This document shows, in pieces, positions 15,668 to 25,306 of a stretch of DNA of 64,000 bases; positions within the stretch are counted from its first letter, which is position 1; every line of letters starts with the position of its first letter. Below the pieces are notes generated by a model. The model was not told where the DNA came from. It saw only the letters and a list, made by a program, of their open reading frames with translations, and did no database searches. This stretch comes from Lactobacillus apis (GTDB lineage Bacteria; Bacillota; Bacilli; Lactobacillales; Lactobacillaceae): NCBI RefSeq assembly GCF_002837055.1, contig NZ_PDKP01000001.1, positions 545,285-609,284 on the forward strand. Reading direction: 5' to 3'. Made by a program: the position numbers and the translations under genes.

Positions 15668-16249
15668 TTGGATATTTATATTTGGCTTGCCAGCTTATCC
15701 GCTTTAATTCTGCTGTTACTTATTTTCAATGTTAGAAATTCACGGCGCTTTAACCTGTTAGATCACTGGCTACATCACAAATTGGTCAGACAGCGTGACG
15801 GAATTAGTTGGCAAATCGTTGCTTTCATTAATGATCCTAAATTATTAGTGGTTTGGGATGTATTTCTTGCTAGCTTTTTAATGAGTAAAAATGAAACTTT
15901 ATTAGCATTCTGGGCTTTATTTACGCTTGGTTTTACCGACTTTGTCGGCATTGTTTTAAAAAAATGGATGCACCGAAAAAGACCAATAATGCATTCTAGT
16001 TTAGAAGATGGTTATAGTTTCCCTAGCGGACACGTTTTGGGAACAACAATCATGGCTTTAATCGTTTGGCGACTTTTTGCAGATACATTAGGTAGCAAAT
16101 TATTATTGATTCTTATTTTAATTTGGATGATGGTTGTAATTTCTCGTATTAGTTTAAAAGCCCACTTTCCTTCTGATATTCTAGGTGCAACCTCTCTAGC
16201 TGTTTTTTGTTTTAGTATTTGTCAACAATTTTTATTATTAGTAATTTAG
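15668..16249 (+). CDS. PAP2-family phosphatase
   Basis: A 193-residue membrane phosphatase of the PAP2 type, acting on lipid phosphates such as undecaprenyl pyrophosphate or phosphatidic acid outside the membrane. All three signature blocks are present: KKWMHRKRP (KX6RP) near residue 100, YSFPSGH near 118, and SRISLKAHFPSD (SRX5HX3D) near 165. Five to six membrane helices surround them. The start is a TTG at 15668, about 7 bases after a GTAGGG ribosome binding site. The gene is monocistronic with its own terminator. Substrate is not determined by sequence. Confidence 0.9.
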   Translation: MDIYIWLASLSALILLLLIFNVRNSRRFNLLDHWLHHKLVRQRDGISWQIVAFINDPKLLVVWDVFLASFLMSKNETLLAFWALFTLGFTDFVGIVLKKWMHRKRPIMHSSLEDGYSFPSGHVLGTTIMALIVWRLFADTLGSKLLLILILIWMMVVISRISLKAHFPSDILGATSLAVFCFSICQQFLLLVI

Positions 16250-16257
16250 GCTTGTAA

Positions 16258-16296
16258 AAAATGCCGCAGTCATTACAACAATACTGCGGTATTTTT
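16258..16296 (+). terminator. Intrinsic terminator after the PAP2 gene
   Basis: GCCGCAGT pairs with ACTGCGGT (one G-T), followed by ATTTTTATT, 9 bp after the stop. Confidence 0.85.
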
Positions 16297-16400
16297 ATTA
16301 TTCTTTTTTAAAATTAAAGCTATCTAAGTAGCTTACCAACTATAAAGATACTTAAGAACAATTTTTTGAAATATCATAAGAAATAAATAATCTTCCTAAC

Positions 16401-16434
16401 AAAAAGCCCTAGTTTATCATAACTAGGGCTTTTA
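16401..16434. terminator. Intrinsic terminator, probably of degV
   Basis: AAAAGCCCTAGTT pairs with AACTAGGGCTTTT over a short loop. It lies 54 bp after the degV stop on the minus strand and faces the PAP2 gene, so it can serve both directions. Confidence 0.8.
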
Positions 16435-16487
16435 CTATGCTGTTATTTTATATGCAATTACAAAATTGGCAAAAAGTGTTTGGCACT

Positions 16488-17321
16488 TTATAGATCATCA
16501 AAGCCAACCATCAGACTTCCTTCTTCAGCATAGAATGCACACAAACCACGCATTGGACGAATGACTATTTCTGCTTGGGGATATAGAGCGAGAATTTTTT
16601 CTTTAAGACTATTGGCATCTTTTTCGTTGTTGCACTGGTCAATAATGACAGGGCCACCTTTGTATTTCCGTTCATCCATTAACTTCAAAAGCTCTTTAAA
16701 AGCTCGTTTCATTCCTCGCACTTTTGAAATTGGTTCTAGCTTACCTTCTTCACTTGCAGTGCCAACAACATCAATATTCAACATTTTTGCCATCTTAGCT
16801 ACAGCAATGTTGACCCGACCGTTTAAGGCCAAATTGTGTAATGATTGCAAAATAACTAATAAGTGAGTATGGGTTTTATACTCTGAAATTTTTTGTTCAA
16901 TATCTACAAAACGAACTGATTTATCTTCTACTAAGCGTTTAATTTCACGTTGAATAACCGATATTTCTGGACCCGCAGTCCTTGAATCAACAACAATTAC
17001 CTTACTACCAGGATTGTCCTTTTCATAAATTTGTTTTGCCTGATAAGCGGATGAGAAACTGCCGCTGAGGCCACTGGTAATGGTTAGCATAACAGCTCTT
17101 TTACTTCCTTCAAGGGCTTTTAGCCATTCATCGATACTTGGACAAGAAGTTCTACCTTCCTCAGTGTTTTCTTCCATACTAGTAAGAAATTCTTCCATGT
17201 TAAGGTCCTCATTATCAAGAAAATCCTTACCCGCTATAGTAACGGTCAATGGTACAACGGTTAAATTCTCACTAGCTTTTTCATTGGCACCAGAATCGAT
17301 TATTAATTTTACTTCTTCCAT
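16488..17321 (-). CDS. DegV-family fatty-acid-binding protein
   Basis: A 277-residue protein from the ATG at 17321, chosen because AAGGTG lies 6 bases upstream and the family starts EEVKLIIDSGAN. An earlier in-frame start (17387) adds 22 non-family residues. Motifs include the N-terminal substrate-phosphate loop, GRTSCPSIDEWLKAL, TITSGLSGSFSSAYQAK, and the lipid-pocket region ALNGRVNIAVAKMAKMLNID. DegV proteins bind a fatty acid; FakB members hand it to the kinase FakA for phosphorylation. No FakA gene is in the window, so an exact role as FakB is inferred from family only. The gene is convergent with PAP2. Confidence 0.85.
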   Translation of the reverse strand: MEEVKLIIDSGANEKASENLTVVPLTVTIAGKDFLDNEDLNMEEFLTSMEENTEEGRTSCPSIDEWLKALEGSKRAVMLTITSGLSGSFSSAYQAKQIYEKDNPGSKVIVVDSRTAGPEISVIQREIKRLVEDKSVRFVDIEQKISEYKTHTHLLVILQSLHNLALNGRVNIAVAKMAKMLNIDVVGTASEEGKLEPISKVRGMKRAFKELLKLMDERKYKGGPVIIDQCNNEKDANSLKEKILALYPQAEIVIRPMRGLCAFYAEEGSLMVGFDDL

Positions 17322-17451
17322 AATAAACACCTTGTATAGAAAATAAACTGATTTTTTTAAAAAATGTATAGCTAAATAATAATTCAATTGAATTAAAAAA
17401 GCGACTAATTATTTTTTAAATTTTTTTAATGCTAGAAATCGTTTACAAATG

Positions 17452-17480
17452 TTTACATAATCACAAACTTAGGCTAAAAT
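17452..17480 (+). promoter_or_regulatory. Promoter of enolase
   Basis: TTTACA at 17452-17457 and TAAAAT at 17475-17480 with a 17-bp spacer. The leader that follows carries two small hairpins (GGAGC/GCTCC and TGTACC/GGTACA) and an AGGAGG box 7 bases before the eno ATG. Confidence 0.75.
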
Positions 17481-17563
17481 TTGTCATGTAGAGATGGAGC
17501 CCTTTGCTCCTCTTAATGTATGTACCTACTTGGTACAGCATGTATTATTTAGGAGGTTTTTAG

Positions 17564-18850
17564 ATGTTAAAATCAGTCATTGAAAATGTTCATGCACTGG
17601 AAATCTATGATTCACGTGGTAACCCAACTGTAGAGGCTTTTGTTACCCTTTCAAACGGTGTCGTAGGTAAAGCTGAAGTTCCATCAGGTGCTTCAACTGG
17701 TGAAAATGAGGCTGTTGAATTACGTGACGGTGGCGATCGCGTTGGTGGTAAAGGTGTTTCTAAAGCAGTTAACAATGTTAATACTAAGATTGCTGAAGCT
17801 TTGAAAGGCTTAGACCCTCACGACCAAGCTAACATTGACCGTGTAATGATCGAATTAGACGGTACACCAAACAAGGCAGAACTTGGTGCTAACGCAATTT
17901 TAGGTGTGTCAATGGCTACAGCTGACGCTGCTGCTAAGGACAGCAACCAACCTTTGTACAGATACCTTGGCGGTACTGACCTTGAAATGCCACAAACTTT
18001 CCACAACGTTATTAACGGTGGTGAGCACGCTGACAACGGTATTGACGTTCAAGAATTCATGATCACTCCAGTTAAGAAGACTTCTTTCCGTGATGGTTTT
18101 GAAAAGATCGTTAACACTTACCATACTTTGAAGAAAGTTCTTGAAGATATGGGTTACGAAACTGGCCTTGGTGATGAAGGTGGTTTCGCTCCTAACATGA
18201 AGAACTCTGAAGAAGCTTTACAAGCTTTACACGAAGCTATCATTAAAGCTGGCTACAAGCCTGGCGAAGATATTGCTATTGCTTGTGACTGTGCTGCTTC
18301 ATACTTCTACAACAAAGAAGATGGCAAGTACCACTTTGAAGGCAAAGTATTCGATGATGATCAATTAGCTGAATACTACGACAAGTTACTTGATGAATTC
18401 CCAGAATTAATTTCTATCGAAGACCCTTACGACGAAAACGACGTTGAAGGTATGATCAAGTTCACTCAAAGCCACAAAGACAGAATTCAAATTGTTTTAG
18501 ATGACTTTATTTGTACTAACCCTAAGCTTTTAACTAAAGCTATCAAGGAAGGTGCTGGTAACGCATCATTGATCAAGTTAAACCAAATCGGTACTGTTAC
18601 TGAAACTTTGGAAACTATTCGTCTTTCACGTAAGAATGGTTACAACACTATGATTTCTCACCGTTCAGGTGAAACTGGTGACACATTCATCGCTGACTTC
18701 GCTGTTGCTATCAACGGTGGACAATTGAAGACTGGTGCCCCAGCTCGTTCAGAACGTGTTGAAAAGTACAACCGTTTACTTGAAATCGAAGAAGAACTTG
18801 GTGAAGGCGAGCGTTTAGCTACTTTCCCAGACAGCGTTGACAAAGACTAA
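17564..18850 (+). CDS. eno: Enolase
   Basis: Converts 2-phosphoglycerate to phosphoenolpyruvate in glycolysis. The product has 428 residues with YDSRGNPTVEAFVTLSNG, the loop PSGASTGENEAVELRD, the catalytic GDEGGFAPN, the metal ligand region SIEDPYDENDVEG, and LIKLNQIGTVTETLE followed by MISHRSGETGDTFIAD. Strong codon bias (CTT/ACT/AAC and GGT) marks high expression. It has its own promoter and a perfect terminator, so it is monocistronic here, away from the gap-pgk-tpi cluster. Confidence 0.98.
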   Translation: MLKSVIENVHALEIYDSRGNPTVEAFVTLSNGVVGKAEVPSGASTGENEAVELRDGGDRVGGKGVSKAVNNVNTKIAEALKGLDPHDQANIDRVMIELDGTPNKAELGANAILGVSMATADAAAKDSNQPLYRYLGGTDLEMPQTFHNVINGGEHADNGIDVQEFMITPVKKTSFRDGFEKIVNTYHTLKKVLEDMGYETGLGDEGGFAPNMKNSEEALQALHEAIIKAGYKPGEDIAIACDCAASYFYNKEDGKYHFEGKVFDDDQLAEYYDKLLDEFPELISIEDPYDENDVEGMIKFTQSHKDRIQIVLDDFICTNPKLLTKAIKEGAGNASLIKLNQIGTVTETLETIRLSRKNGYNTMISHRSGETGDTFIADFAVAINGGQLKTGAPARSERVEKYNRLLEIEEELGEGERLATFPDSVDKD

Positions 18851-18862
18851 TTTGTTACCCTG

Positions 18863-18891
18863 AAAAAAGCCTGCAGCAATGCAGGCTTTTT
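18863..18891 (+). terminator. Strong intrinsic terminator of eno
   Basis: AAAAAGCCTGC and GCAGGCTTTTT form a perfect 11-bp stem with a 5- to 6-base loop, 13 bp after the stop codon. Confidence 0.95.
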
Positions 18892-19025
18892 GTATGCAGA
18901 TAAAATTACTTTTCAGTTATGTATAATGTCGGTAAAAAACTAATATGAGCTAACCCTTTAGCTAGAAAAAAAGCCCCTTTTATGCTAATTTAGATAAGTA
19001 TTTAAAAACTAAGGAAGGATAAATT

Positions 19026-21299
19026 ATGTCTGAAAATATTAAAGGTTTAACTCAAGCCGAAGCAGATGAACTCCTTACTAAAAATGGTTTAAATGAAGTC
19101 CCTGAACCTCAATTCAACTTTTTCAAGGAATTTTTATCAAAATTATGGAATTTATCGGCATGGATTTTGGAAGCAGCATTGTTACTAGAGTGCATTTTAG
19201 GCAAATGGATCCAGTCGCTCTTTGTCCTACTCATGCTATTATTTGCGGCTTGGAACGGAGCATCTAAAAAGAAACAGTCAAGGCGAGTTTTAAATAATAT
19301 CTCGCATAAATTAACTCCAACTGTTTCCGTAATGCGCGATGGTAAATGGCAAAATATTGATTCAAAGTACCTTGTACCTGGTGACTTAGTTAGTATTCAA
19401 GCTGGAGACGTTCTTGCAGCTGATGTGAAGCTAATCGATGGACAAATTTCTACAGATGAAAGCTCAATTACAGGTGAAGCAAAAACTGTTAGAAAGCAGG
19501 TAAAAGACACTGCTTATGCTGGAACCACTGTTGTTGAAGGCAGTGGCTTAGCAACGGTAACTGCAACTGGTGCTAATTCTCGCTCAGGTAAGACCGTTAA
19601 TCTAATTAACAACTCTGCTGCTCCTGGACACTTACAGCAACTTCTAACCAAAATTATTTACTACTTGTGTATTTTAGATGGAATCTTAACCCTAGTGATA
19701 GTCATTGCTTTCTTCTTTAAGGGTGGGAAGATAAGCAATTTTATCGAAATGTTGCCTTTCTTGGCAATGATGTTTATTGCCTCTATCCCTGTCGCAATGC
19801 CCTCAACCTTTGCCCTCTCGAACTCATTTGAAGCAACTCGACTAAGTAAAGAAGGTGTCTTGACAGCTGATTTAACTGGTATTCAAGATGCTGCCAACTT
19901 AAATCTAATTTTACTTGATAAAACTGGAACTATTACTGAAAACAAGACTGCAGTTGCCAATTGGACTAACTTTAGTCAGATGACTGATAACGAAGTTTTA
20001 GAATTAGCTGCTGCCGCAACTGACCAACGTAATAAAAAAATCATTGACTCAGCAATCGATGATTACGTTTCTAGTCTTGGTCTAAAGATCAAAGCACCTG
20101 ATGACTTTACACCGTTTACTTCAAGTACTGGCTACTCAATGGCTACTATTGCTGGATATAATGTCAAATTAGGTTCTTTTAAGCAACTGTCACTTATTGA
20201 TAAATCTGCTACTGCTAAAGTTAAGGACATTGATTTTGGTGCAGGCCGTTCCGTTGCCTTACTAATTGATGACAAGTTAGCCGGTGTCTTTATTTTACAA
20301 GACAAAGTTCGCTCCGATTCAAAAGCAGCTTTGGCTGAACTTAAAAAACGTGGTGTTATGCCTATTATGTTAACTGGTGACAACCAAAAAACTGCTGAGG
20401 CGGTTGCTAAAGAAGTTGGCTTAGAAGGCGAAGTAATTTCAATTCATGATTTTACTGATCAAACTGATACCAGCAAGTTAGCCGGAATTGCAGACGTTTT
20501 ACCAGAAGATAAGCTAAAAATGGTTAAGTTTTTCCAGCAAAAAGGCTATATTGTCGGAATGACTGGCGATGGGGTGAACGACTCACCTGCCCTTAGACAA
20601 GCCGAAGTCGGAATTGCTGTTTCAAATGCGGCCGACGTTGCAAAACGCTCTGGTAAAATGGTTCTTTTAACGGATGGACTAACTTCAATCGTTAAAATTC
20701 TCGATGCGGGACATCGCGTATACCAACGAATGACTACTTGGTCTCTTACCAAGCTCGCAAGAACAGCTGAACTGACCATGTTACTAACTTTTGGCTACCT
20801 CTTCTTTGGCTACATTCCAATGGCTCTAAACGCAATGGTTATTTATACTATTATGAATAATATGGTAACGATGATGATTGGTACTGACCGAACGCATATT
20901 ACCTACAAACCAGAAAATTGGAATATGGCTAGATTGGCAAAAATTGCTTTTTCACTAGCTTCTGGTTGGACTTTAATTGGTATCCTAGCCATTGCCTATC
21001 TGAATACTCATGGCTGGAATCACGGGACGATTTCAACCATGGTTTACGTATATCTTGTTTTGAGTGCAATGTTCCTGATCTTAATTACAAGAACAAAACG
21101 TTACTTTTGGCAAGATTATCCTTCCAAAGCTGTCGGTTTAACTCAGCTAGGTGACGTCATCCTAACAGTCATCTTAGCAATCTTGGGGATTGCAATGGTT
21201 AAGATTAGTTGGACTAATCTGGCAATTACATTTTTGGTGGCACTAGTAGCTGCAATTATCATTGACCTCTTTTACCAACCAATAATGAAGAACAGGTAA
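19026..21299 (+). CDS. P-type ATPase, plasma-membrane H+-ATPase (P3A) type
   Basis: A 757-residue cation pump. An N-terminal GLTQAEADELLTKNGLNEV segment is followed by paired helices, the actuator domain with DESSITGEAKTVRK near residue 145, IASIPVAMP in helix M4, the phosphorylation motif DKTGTITENKT near 300, and the hinge MTGDGVNDSPALRQAEVGIA near 515. Six C-terminal helices follow. The IPxAMP motif and small size match P3A proton pumps and related lactobacillar cation ATPases rather than calcium or copper pumps. The actuator loop is TGEA where TGES is usual. It is monocistronic. The transported ion is inferred. Confidence 0.85.
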   Translation: MSENIKGLTQAEADELLTKNGLNEVPEPQFNFFKEFLSKLWNLSAWILEAALLLECILGKWIQSLFVLLMLLFAAWNGASKKKQSRRVLNNISHKLTPTVSVMRDGKWQNIDSKYLVPGDLVSIQAGDVLAADVKLIDGQISTDESSITGEAKTVRKQVKDTAYAGTTVVEGSGLATVTATGANSRSGKTVNLINNSAAPGHLQQLLTKIIYYLCILDGILTLVIVIAFFFKGGKISNFIEMLPFLAMMFIASIPVAMPSTFALSNSFEATRLSKEGVLTADLTGIQDAANLNLILLDKTGTITENKTAVANWTNFSQMTDNEVLELAAAATDQRNKKIIDSAIDDYVSSLGLKIKAPDDFTPFTSSTGYSMATIAGYNVKLGSFKQLSLIDKSATAKVKDIDFGAGRSVALLIDDKLAGVFILQDKVRSDSKAALAELKKRGVMPIMLTGDNQKTAEAVAKEVGLEGEVISIHDFTDQTDTSKLAGIADVLPEDKLKMVKFFQQKGYIVGMTGDGVNDSPALRQAEVGIAVSNAADVAKRSGKMVLLTDGLTSIVKILDAGHRVYQRMTTWSLTKLARTAELTMLLTFGYLFFGYIPMALNAMVIYTIMNNMVTMMIGTDRTHITYKPENWNMARLAKIAFSLASGWTLIGILAIAYLNTHGWNHGTISTMVYVYLVLSAMFLILITRTKRYFWQDYPSKAVGLTQLGDVILTVILAILGIAMVKISWTNLAITFLVALVAAIIIDLFYQPIMKNR

Positions 21300-21328
21300 A
21301 AGTAAGCAAAGTTAAATACATATTTATT

Positions 21329-21359
21329 AAACGCATCAAATTAATTTGGTGCGTTTTTT
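21329..21359 (+). terminator. Intrinsic terminator of the P-type ATPase gene
   Basis: AAACGCATCAAA pairs with TTTGGTGCGTTT (one mismatch-type G-T), then a T-run, 29 bp after the stop. Confidence 0.9.
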
Positions 21360-21372
21360 ATTTCTAGTAGAA

Positions 21373-21400
21373 AAAAGACTTCCAAATACTTGGGAGTCTT
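21373..21400 (-). terminator. Intrinsic terminator of the GNAT gene
   Basis: On the minus strand AAGACTCCCAA pairs with TTGGAAGTCTT and is followed by T residues, 16 bp after the stop at 21416. Confidence 0.85.
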
Positions 21401-21415
21401 CATCAAAACTAATTA

Positions 21416-21934
21416 TTACTTTTTCAATTCATAGACATATGAGGTTTCATTTGGACGGTAAACCCCATGAAGGAGACCAACTTTGGTGAAGCCCATTTTA
21501 TCTATTAAATGTTGCATTGCCTTATTATCTTCGTGTGTGTCTATTCTGACGGAATCAATTTCTTTACGATTATCCTTAATGTCGTTAATTACAGCTTGCA
21601 AAAGTTGAGTAGCATAGCCTTTTCCAGCATGATTCGATTTAATTGCAACACGATGAATTACTACGTAGTTATCAGTATCACACAGCCACTTACCATCTAA
21701 ATGGTCATAAACATGATCTGGACCATCAACAATTGCAATAGCACCAACTGTCTCATGATCATCAGATTCAGCCAAAAAAGCCCAACCGTGTTCAATATCT
21801 TCTTCAATTTGGCCTTTTGAAGGGTAATCACCTTGCCATTGATTGACTCCACGTTCAGCTAACTGGTTAGCACCGTCTTTTAAAATAGTGATAATTTGGT
21901 CAAAATCGGCCATTGTTGCTTTTCTTAATTGCAA
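21416..21934 (-). CDS. GNAT-family N-acetyltransferase
   Basis: A 172-residue acetyl-CoA-dependent transferase. The fold starts MQLRKATMADFDQIITILKD, contains AFLAESDDHETVGAIAIVDG on the central sheet, the acetyl-CoA loop VAIKSNHAGKGYATQLLQA (Q/RxxGxG/A type) near residue 120, and ends NKAMQHLIDKMGFTKVGLLH, GVYRPNETSYVYEL. It is alone, with its own terminator. The acceptor (protein, antibiotic or small amine) cannot be read from the sequence. Confidence 0.9.
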   Translation of the reverse strand: MQLRKATMADFDQIITILKDGANQLAERGVNQWQGDYPSKGQIEEDIEHGWAFLAESDDHETVGAIAIVDGPDHVYDHLDGKWLCDTDNYVVIHRVAIKSNHAGKGYATQLLQAVINDIKDNRKEIDSVRIDTHEDNKAMQHLIDKMGFTKVGLLHGVYRPNETSYVYELKK

Positions 21935-22202
21935 ATTACTCTATCCCCTTTTTTGAAATACCGTACCATTATATCCACTCGAATCTCACTTGTAAAAAAA
22001 ATTGAACACTTTTTTTGGAACTTAAAATGATTTTCATTTAGGAATTATTTTTGCTGGCTAATTCTTTTTTTAACAACATTTCGACATTCCAAATTAAATG
22101 AAAAGATCATGGCATTTTCCTTGCCATAACTATTCCTTCAAACATATTTAGTATAGTTTGCTCTTTCACTGATGTTAAAAATTTTGCTCTAAAAAGAGTA
22201 CA

Positions 22203-22238
22203 AAAAAAGATTGTACTTATGAAAGTGCAATCTTTTTA
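22203..22238 (-). terminator. Terminator of apt; rest of 21935-22202 shows no gene
   Basis: On the minus strand AAAAAGATTGCACTT pairs with AAGTACAATCTTTTT, 5 bp after the apt stop. The 270 bp between it and the GNAT gene are A/T-rich, with a small inverted repeat (ATGGCA/TGCCAT) and no credible reading frame. Confidence 0.85.
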
Positions 22239-22242
22239 TTTT

Positions 22243-22770
22243 TTAAGCGCCGTGATATTGAACTAATGAAAAGACATCTAAATCAGGTAACTTTTCTCGA
22301 CCATGCAAATCAGGTAATTCAATATAGAAAGCAGCGCCAACTAGTTCAGCTCCTAGGTTTTCAATTAACTGCTTACAAGCTGTTAATGTTCCTGCAGTCG
22401 CTAGTAAGTCGTCACAAATTACCACTTTTTGACCTGGTTTAAGGGCATCTTTATGCATCTCTAGACTATTTGAACCATATTCCAAATCATAAGAAGCACG
22501 TTCAACATCCCTAGGTAATTTATGTGGCTTACGGGCAGGAACAAAACCAACGCCTAATTCGGTTGCAACCGGACAGCCAACGATAAATCCTCGCGCTTCA
22601 GGACCAACAATAACATCAGCACCCTTATTTTTAGCATACTCAGCCAACTCATGAGTGGCCTCTCGAAATAATTTTCCATCTTGCAAAATCGGGGTAATGT
22701 CGCGAAATACAATACCCTCATTAGGGAAATTATTAACACTTGCAATGTGTTCTTTAAAATCGTTTGCCAA
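22243..22770 (-). CDS. apt: Adenine phosphoribosyltransferase
   Basis: Salvages adenine to AMP with phosphoribosyl pyrophosphate in the cytoplasm. The protein shows [20 protein letters not shown], the catalytic hood, [15 protein letters not shown] and the PRPP-binding [14 protein letters not shown]. The start is taken as the TTG at 22770 ([10 protein letters not shown] follows), 175 residues, because GGAGG is 11 bases upstream and it fits the family; the in-frame TTG at 22788 overlaps that box. It lies directly downstream of recJ, the usual arrangement in Lactobacillales. Confidence 0.95.
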   Translation of the reverse strand: MANDFKEHIASVNNFPNEGIVFRDITPILQDGKLFREATHELAEYAKNKGADVIVGPEARGFIVGCPVATELGVGFVPARKPHKLPRDVERASYDLEYGSNSLEMHKDALKPGQKVVICDDLLATAGTLTACKQLIENLGAELVGAAFYIELPDLHGREKLPDLDVFSLVQYHGA

Positions 22771-22859
22771 AAGAAGAAAAACCTCCAAAAATACAATCTT
22801 ATAACTTAAGCTGTTTTACTTACTCATTCTACCATTTTTTGCACATTTGCGCATCTGTC

Positions 22860-25139
22860 TTAATGCTGTTTTAATTGCTTATTCACGTACATTAACAATT
22901 GACTGCTTGGCATTTGTCGAAGTTGTTTGATAAAACTTAGCTGTGAGCTAATACCATTGTAATATTTAGAAGCAGTCAAAGGCATCTTAGCCGGATTTTT
23001 AACGCCTACAATTTTTCCTTGCTTCATTTCAACGAAATTAAGTTCAAAAAGTACCCGAAGAATGAATAGAATACTATTATAGTCTAGATTGAGAAATGGC
23101 CCTACCTGACGGTAATCTTCTGCACTTAGTCCAGGATGGGAATAAACATAGCGTAAAACACTCTCAAATGCATTATTATCTGGAATATTCTTTACAGGTA
23201 GCTGATCCATTAAAAAGCGCAAGTACAGTTGCTCAAAGTTATTGCTAAGTGCAAAATCTAACTCATTCTGATTATGAGGAGCATCAAGTAAAACGACCAC
23301 TTCTCCATCTTCATCATATTCACTGGCTAAAGTAATTTTGGTTTCATCCAGGTCGAAATTATTTATTGCTGCAAATTTGTTTTTCTTATCGAATAACATG
23401 TAGCGGTCAGCAAAACCCATGACATATTTTTCTTGCCTTAAATCAACTACTGGAGCAGGAACAGCCAGTTTAGGCGCAGCAAAGATCATCCCTTCCATAA
23501 TGCCTTGCAGCTTAACTTGATTACGAAAAGTGTTCTTACCGAGTTGAATAAACATCTGATCAATGTATGGCAACAGAACTTTTGTCAGATATTTTTTGTT
23601 GAAGCCAACAACCTCAAGTTTTCCATTTCCTTTAGTTACCGTTACTTTAATGTGATTTTTCTCTTTGCCCATATAAAAGCAGCCACTAATTTGTGGTTGA
23701 GATATGCAGAAAATGGGTTGCGGGTTATCCGTTCCAAATGGACCGACTTGATCGATTTTATCAATTAAATCAATCGTAAGTTCTTCAAAAGGCAATTCCA
23801 TATCATACGGCTTTACAATTTGCTCATGAACGCCATGATAGCTATCTTCAAATGCCTTTCTTAGCGCCTCAATTTTACTCTCTTCCATAGAAAGACCACA
23901 GGCAAAATCATGGCCACCAAACTTTAAGAATAGATCCTTTTTAAGCGGATCGAGAGCATTAAATAGGTTGAAACCTGCAATAGAGCGTCCAGATCCCTTA
24001 ATAATTCCATCATCATTTTTAGTTAAAACGATTGTTGGTTTATGCACCTGCTCAGCAACCTTGTTTGCAACAAGGCCCAAAACGCCCTCATGGAATTCAG
24101 GATTATAAATTACTAGTGTCCCTTTGGATTGCCAGCCCTTTGCTTTGATTTGCTCCAAACAATTTTGATAAACCTCGACCGTTAGTTCTTTACGTTCATC
24201 GTTTAGCTTCTCAACCTGGTCTGCAATTTCTTGGGCTTCTTCTTCATCCTCACTTAGTAATAATTCTACAGCTAAGCTTGCATCAGCAAGTCTACCAACC
24301 GCATTAAGTCGTGGGGCGATATTGAAACCGATATCTGTTTCGTTGATTTGTCCAAAATTTAAGCCAGAATTTTTAATTAAAGCACGTAATCCAGGGCGCT
24401 CTGTCTGATTCAGCTGTTGGAGTCCTCTTTTTACGATGATATGACCTTCACCAGAAACTTTTACCATATCACCAATTGTTCCAATCATTGCAAGTTCTAA
24501 TAGTTCCGGCATTGGATCTTGCATTAATTGCCGACAGATTGTATAAGCTACACCGGCACCACAATAGTCGTCAAAGGGATAATCTTGGCCAGGAAAATTA
24601 CAATGCACAATTGCATAACTATCCGGTACATCTTCTTGAATTTTGTGGTGGTCAGTAATAATCGTATCGACCCCGTGAGTCTTAGCGTAAGCTACCTCTT
24701 CAACCCCTGTTATCCCATTATCTACAGTAATAATTAAATTGGTTCCGTCTGCAACGATTTTTTCATAAGCTGCCATATTGGGACCATAACCATCACGGAA
24801 ACGATTAGGAATGAAAAAATGAACATCTGCACCTAAGATAGCCAGGGTTTCCATCATAATACTGGTTGCGGTAATGCCATCAGCATCGTAGTCACCATAG
24901 ATTGTTATTTTCTCTCCGTTGTCAATTGCATCATTGATTCTTGCAACTGCTTTATCCAAGTCGTGCATTAAGCTGGGATCTGCTAAGTCTTCTTCTGTTG
25001 CATTAAACCAAAAATTCAGTTTTTCATCAGTGTTAATACCACGCAAAGAAAATAATTTTGCCTCAGTATTGCCAAGTTGGTATTTTTCAACTAGTTCAGG
25101 AGCTAGCTCTTCTCCTGTGCGCTGTTTCCAATCTATCAT
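22860..25139 (-). CDS. recJ: Single-stranded-DNA-specific exonuclease RecJ
   Basis: A 5'-3' exonuclease on single-stranded DNA, used in recombination and mismatch or base-excision repair. The 759 residues include the DHH phosphoesterase motifs ITIYGDYDADGITATSIMM (I), LIITVDNGITG (II) and DTIITDHHKIQED (III), then DYCGAGVAYTICRQLM, the DHHA1-like region with VGLVANK-type HEGVLGLVANKVAEQ and KGSGRSIAGFNLF, and a long C-terminal OB/accessory region. Family length for Firmicutes. apt follows by about 90 bp. Confidence 0.95.
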   Translation of the reverse strand: MIDWKQRTGEELAPELVEKYQLGNTEAKLFSLRGINTDEKLNFWFNATEEDLADPSLMHDLDKAVARINDAIDNGEKITIYGDYDADGITATSIMMETLAILGADVHFFIPNRFRDGYGPNMAAYEKIVADGTNLIITVDNGITGVEEVAYAKTHGVDTIITDHHKIQEDVPDSYAIVHCNFPGQDYPFDDYCGAGVAYTICRQLMQDPMPELLELAMIGTIGDMVKVSGEGHIIVKRGLQQLNQTERPGLRALIKNSGLNFGQINETDIGFNIAPRLNAVGRLADASLAVELLLSEDEEEAQEIADQVEKLNDERKELTVEVYQNCLEQIKAKGWQSKGTLVIYNPEFHEGVLGLVANKVAEQVHKPTIVLTKNDDGIIKGSGRSIAGFNLFNALDPLKKDLFLKFGGHDFACGLSMEESKIEALRKAFEDSYHGVHEQIVKPYDMELPFEELTIDLIDKIDQVGPFGTDNPQPIFCISQPQISGCFYMGKEKNHIKVTVTKGNGKLEVVGFNKKYLTKVLLPYIDQMFIQLGKNTFRNQVKLQGIMEGMIFAAPKLAVPAPVVDLRQEKYVMGFADRYMLFDKKNKFAAINNFDLDETKITLASEYDEDGEVVVLLDAPHNQNELDFALSNNFEQLYLRFLMDQLPVKNIPDNNAFESVLRYVYSHPGLSAEDYRQVGPFLNLDYNSILFILRVLFELNFVEMKQGKIVGVKNPAKMPLTASKYYNGISSQLSFIKQLRQMPSSQLLMYVNKQLKQH

Positions 25140-25208
25140 TAAATTAATTAAGCCTTTTTTCTATTTACACTTATCTTTATCTGCTTGATAAAAAATACCA
25201 GATTAAAA

Positions 25209-25280
25209 CTGCGGCACCATTATCTGATTATATTCTAAAAATACATAAGGATTAATATCCATCAGATAATAGAGTCGCAG
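25209..25280. repeat. Long inverted repeat between lepA and recJ
   Basis: ATTATCTGAT (25219-25228) and ATCAGATAAT (25261-25270) are perfect 10-bp arms, flanked outside by CTGCG (25209-25213) and CGCAG (25276-25280) with an internal loop. It lies after lepA and before recJ on the minus strand. It is not followed by a clear U-run, so it may be an mRNA structure, a weak terminator or a relic of a small mobile repeat. Confidence 0.6.
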
Positions 25281-25306
25281 CCTTGCTTATTTTGTTAAAC
25301 AATTTA

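Noticed and set aside
22554-22796. Alternative minus-strand frame over apt
   Set aside because: Overlaps apt in another frame; the apt frame holds all family motifs.
23505-23768. Plus-strand open frame within recJ
   Set aside because: Antisense shadow of a conserved gene; no start signal and no protein-like motif.
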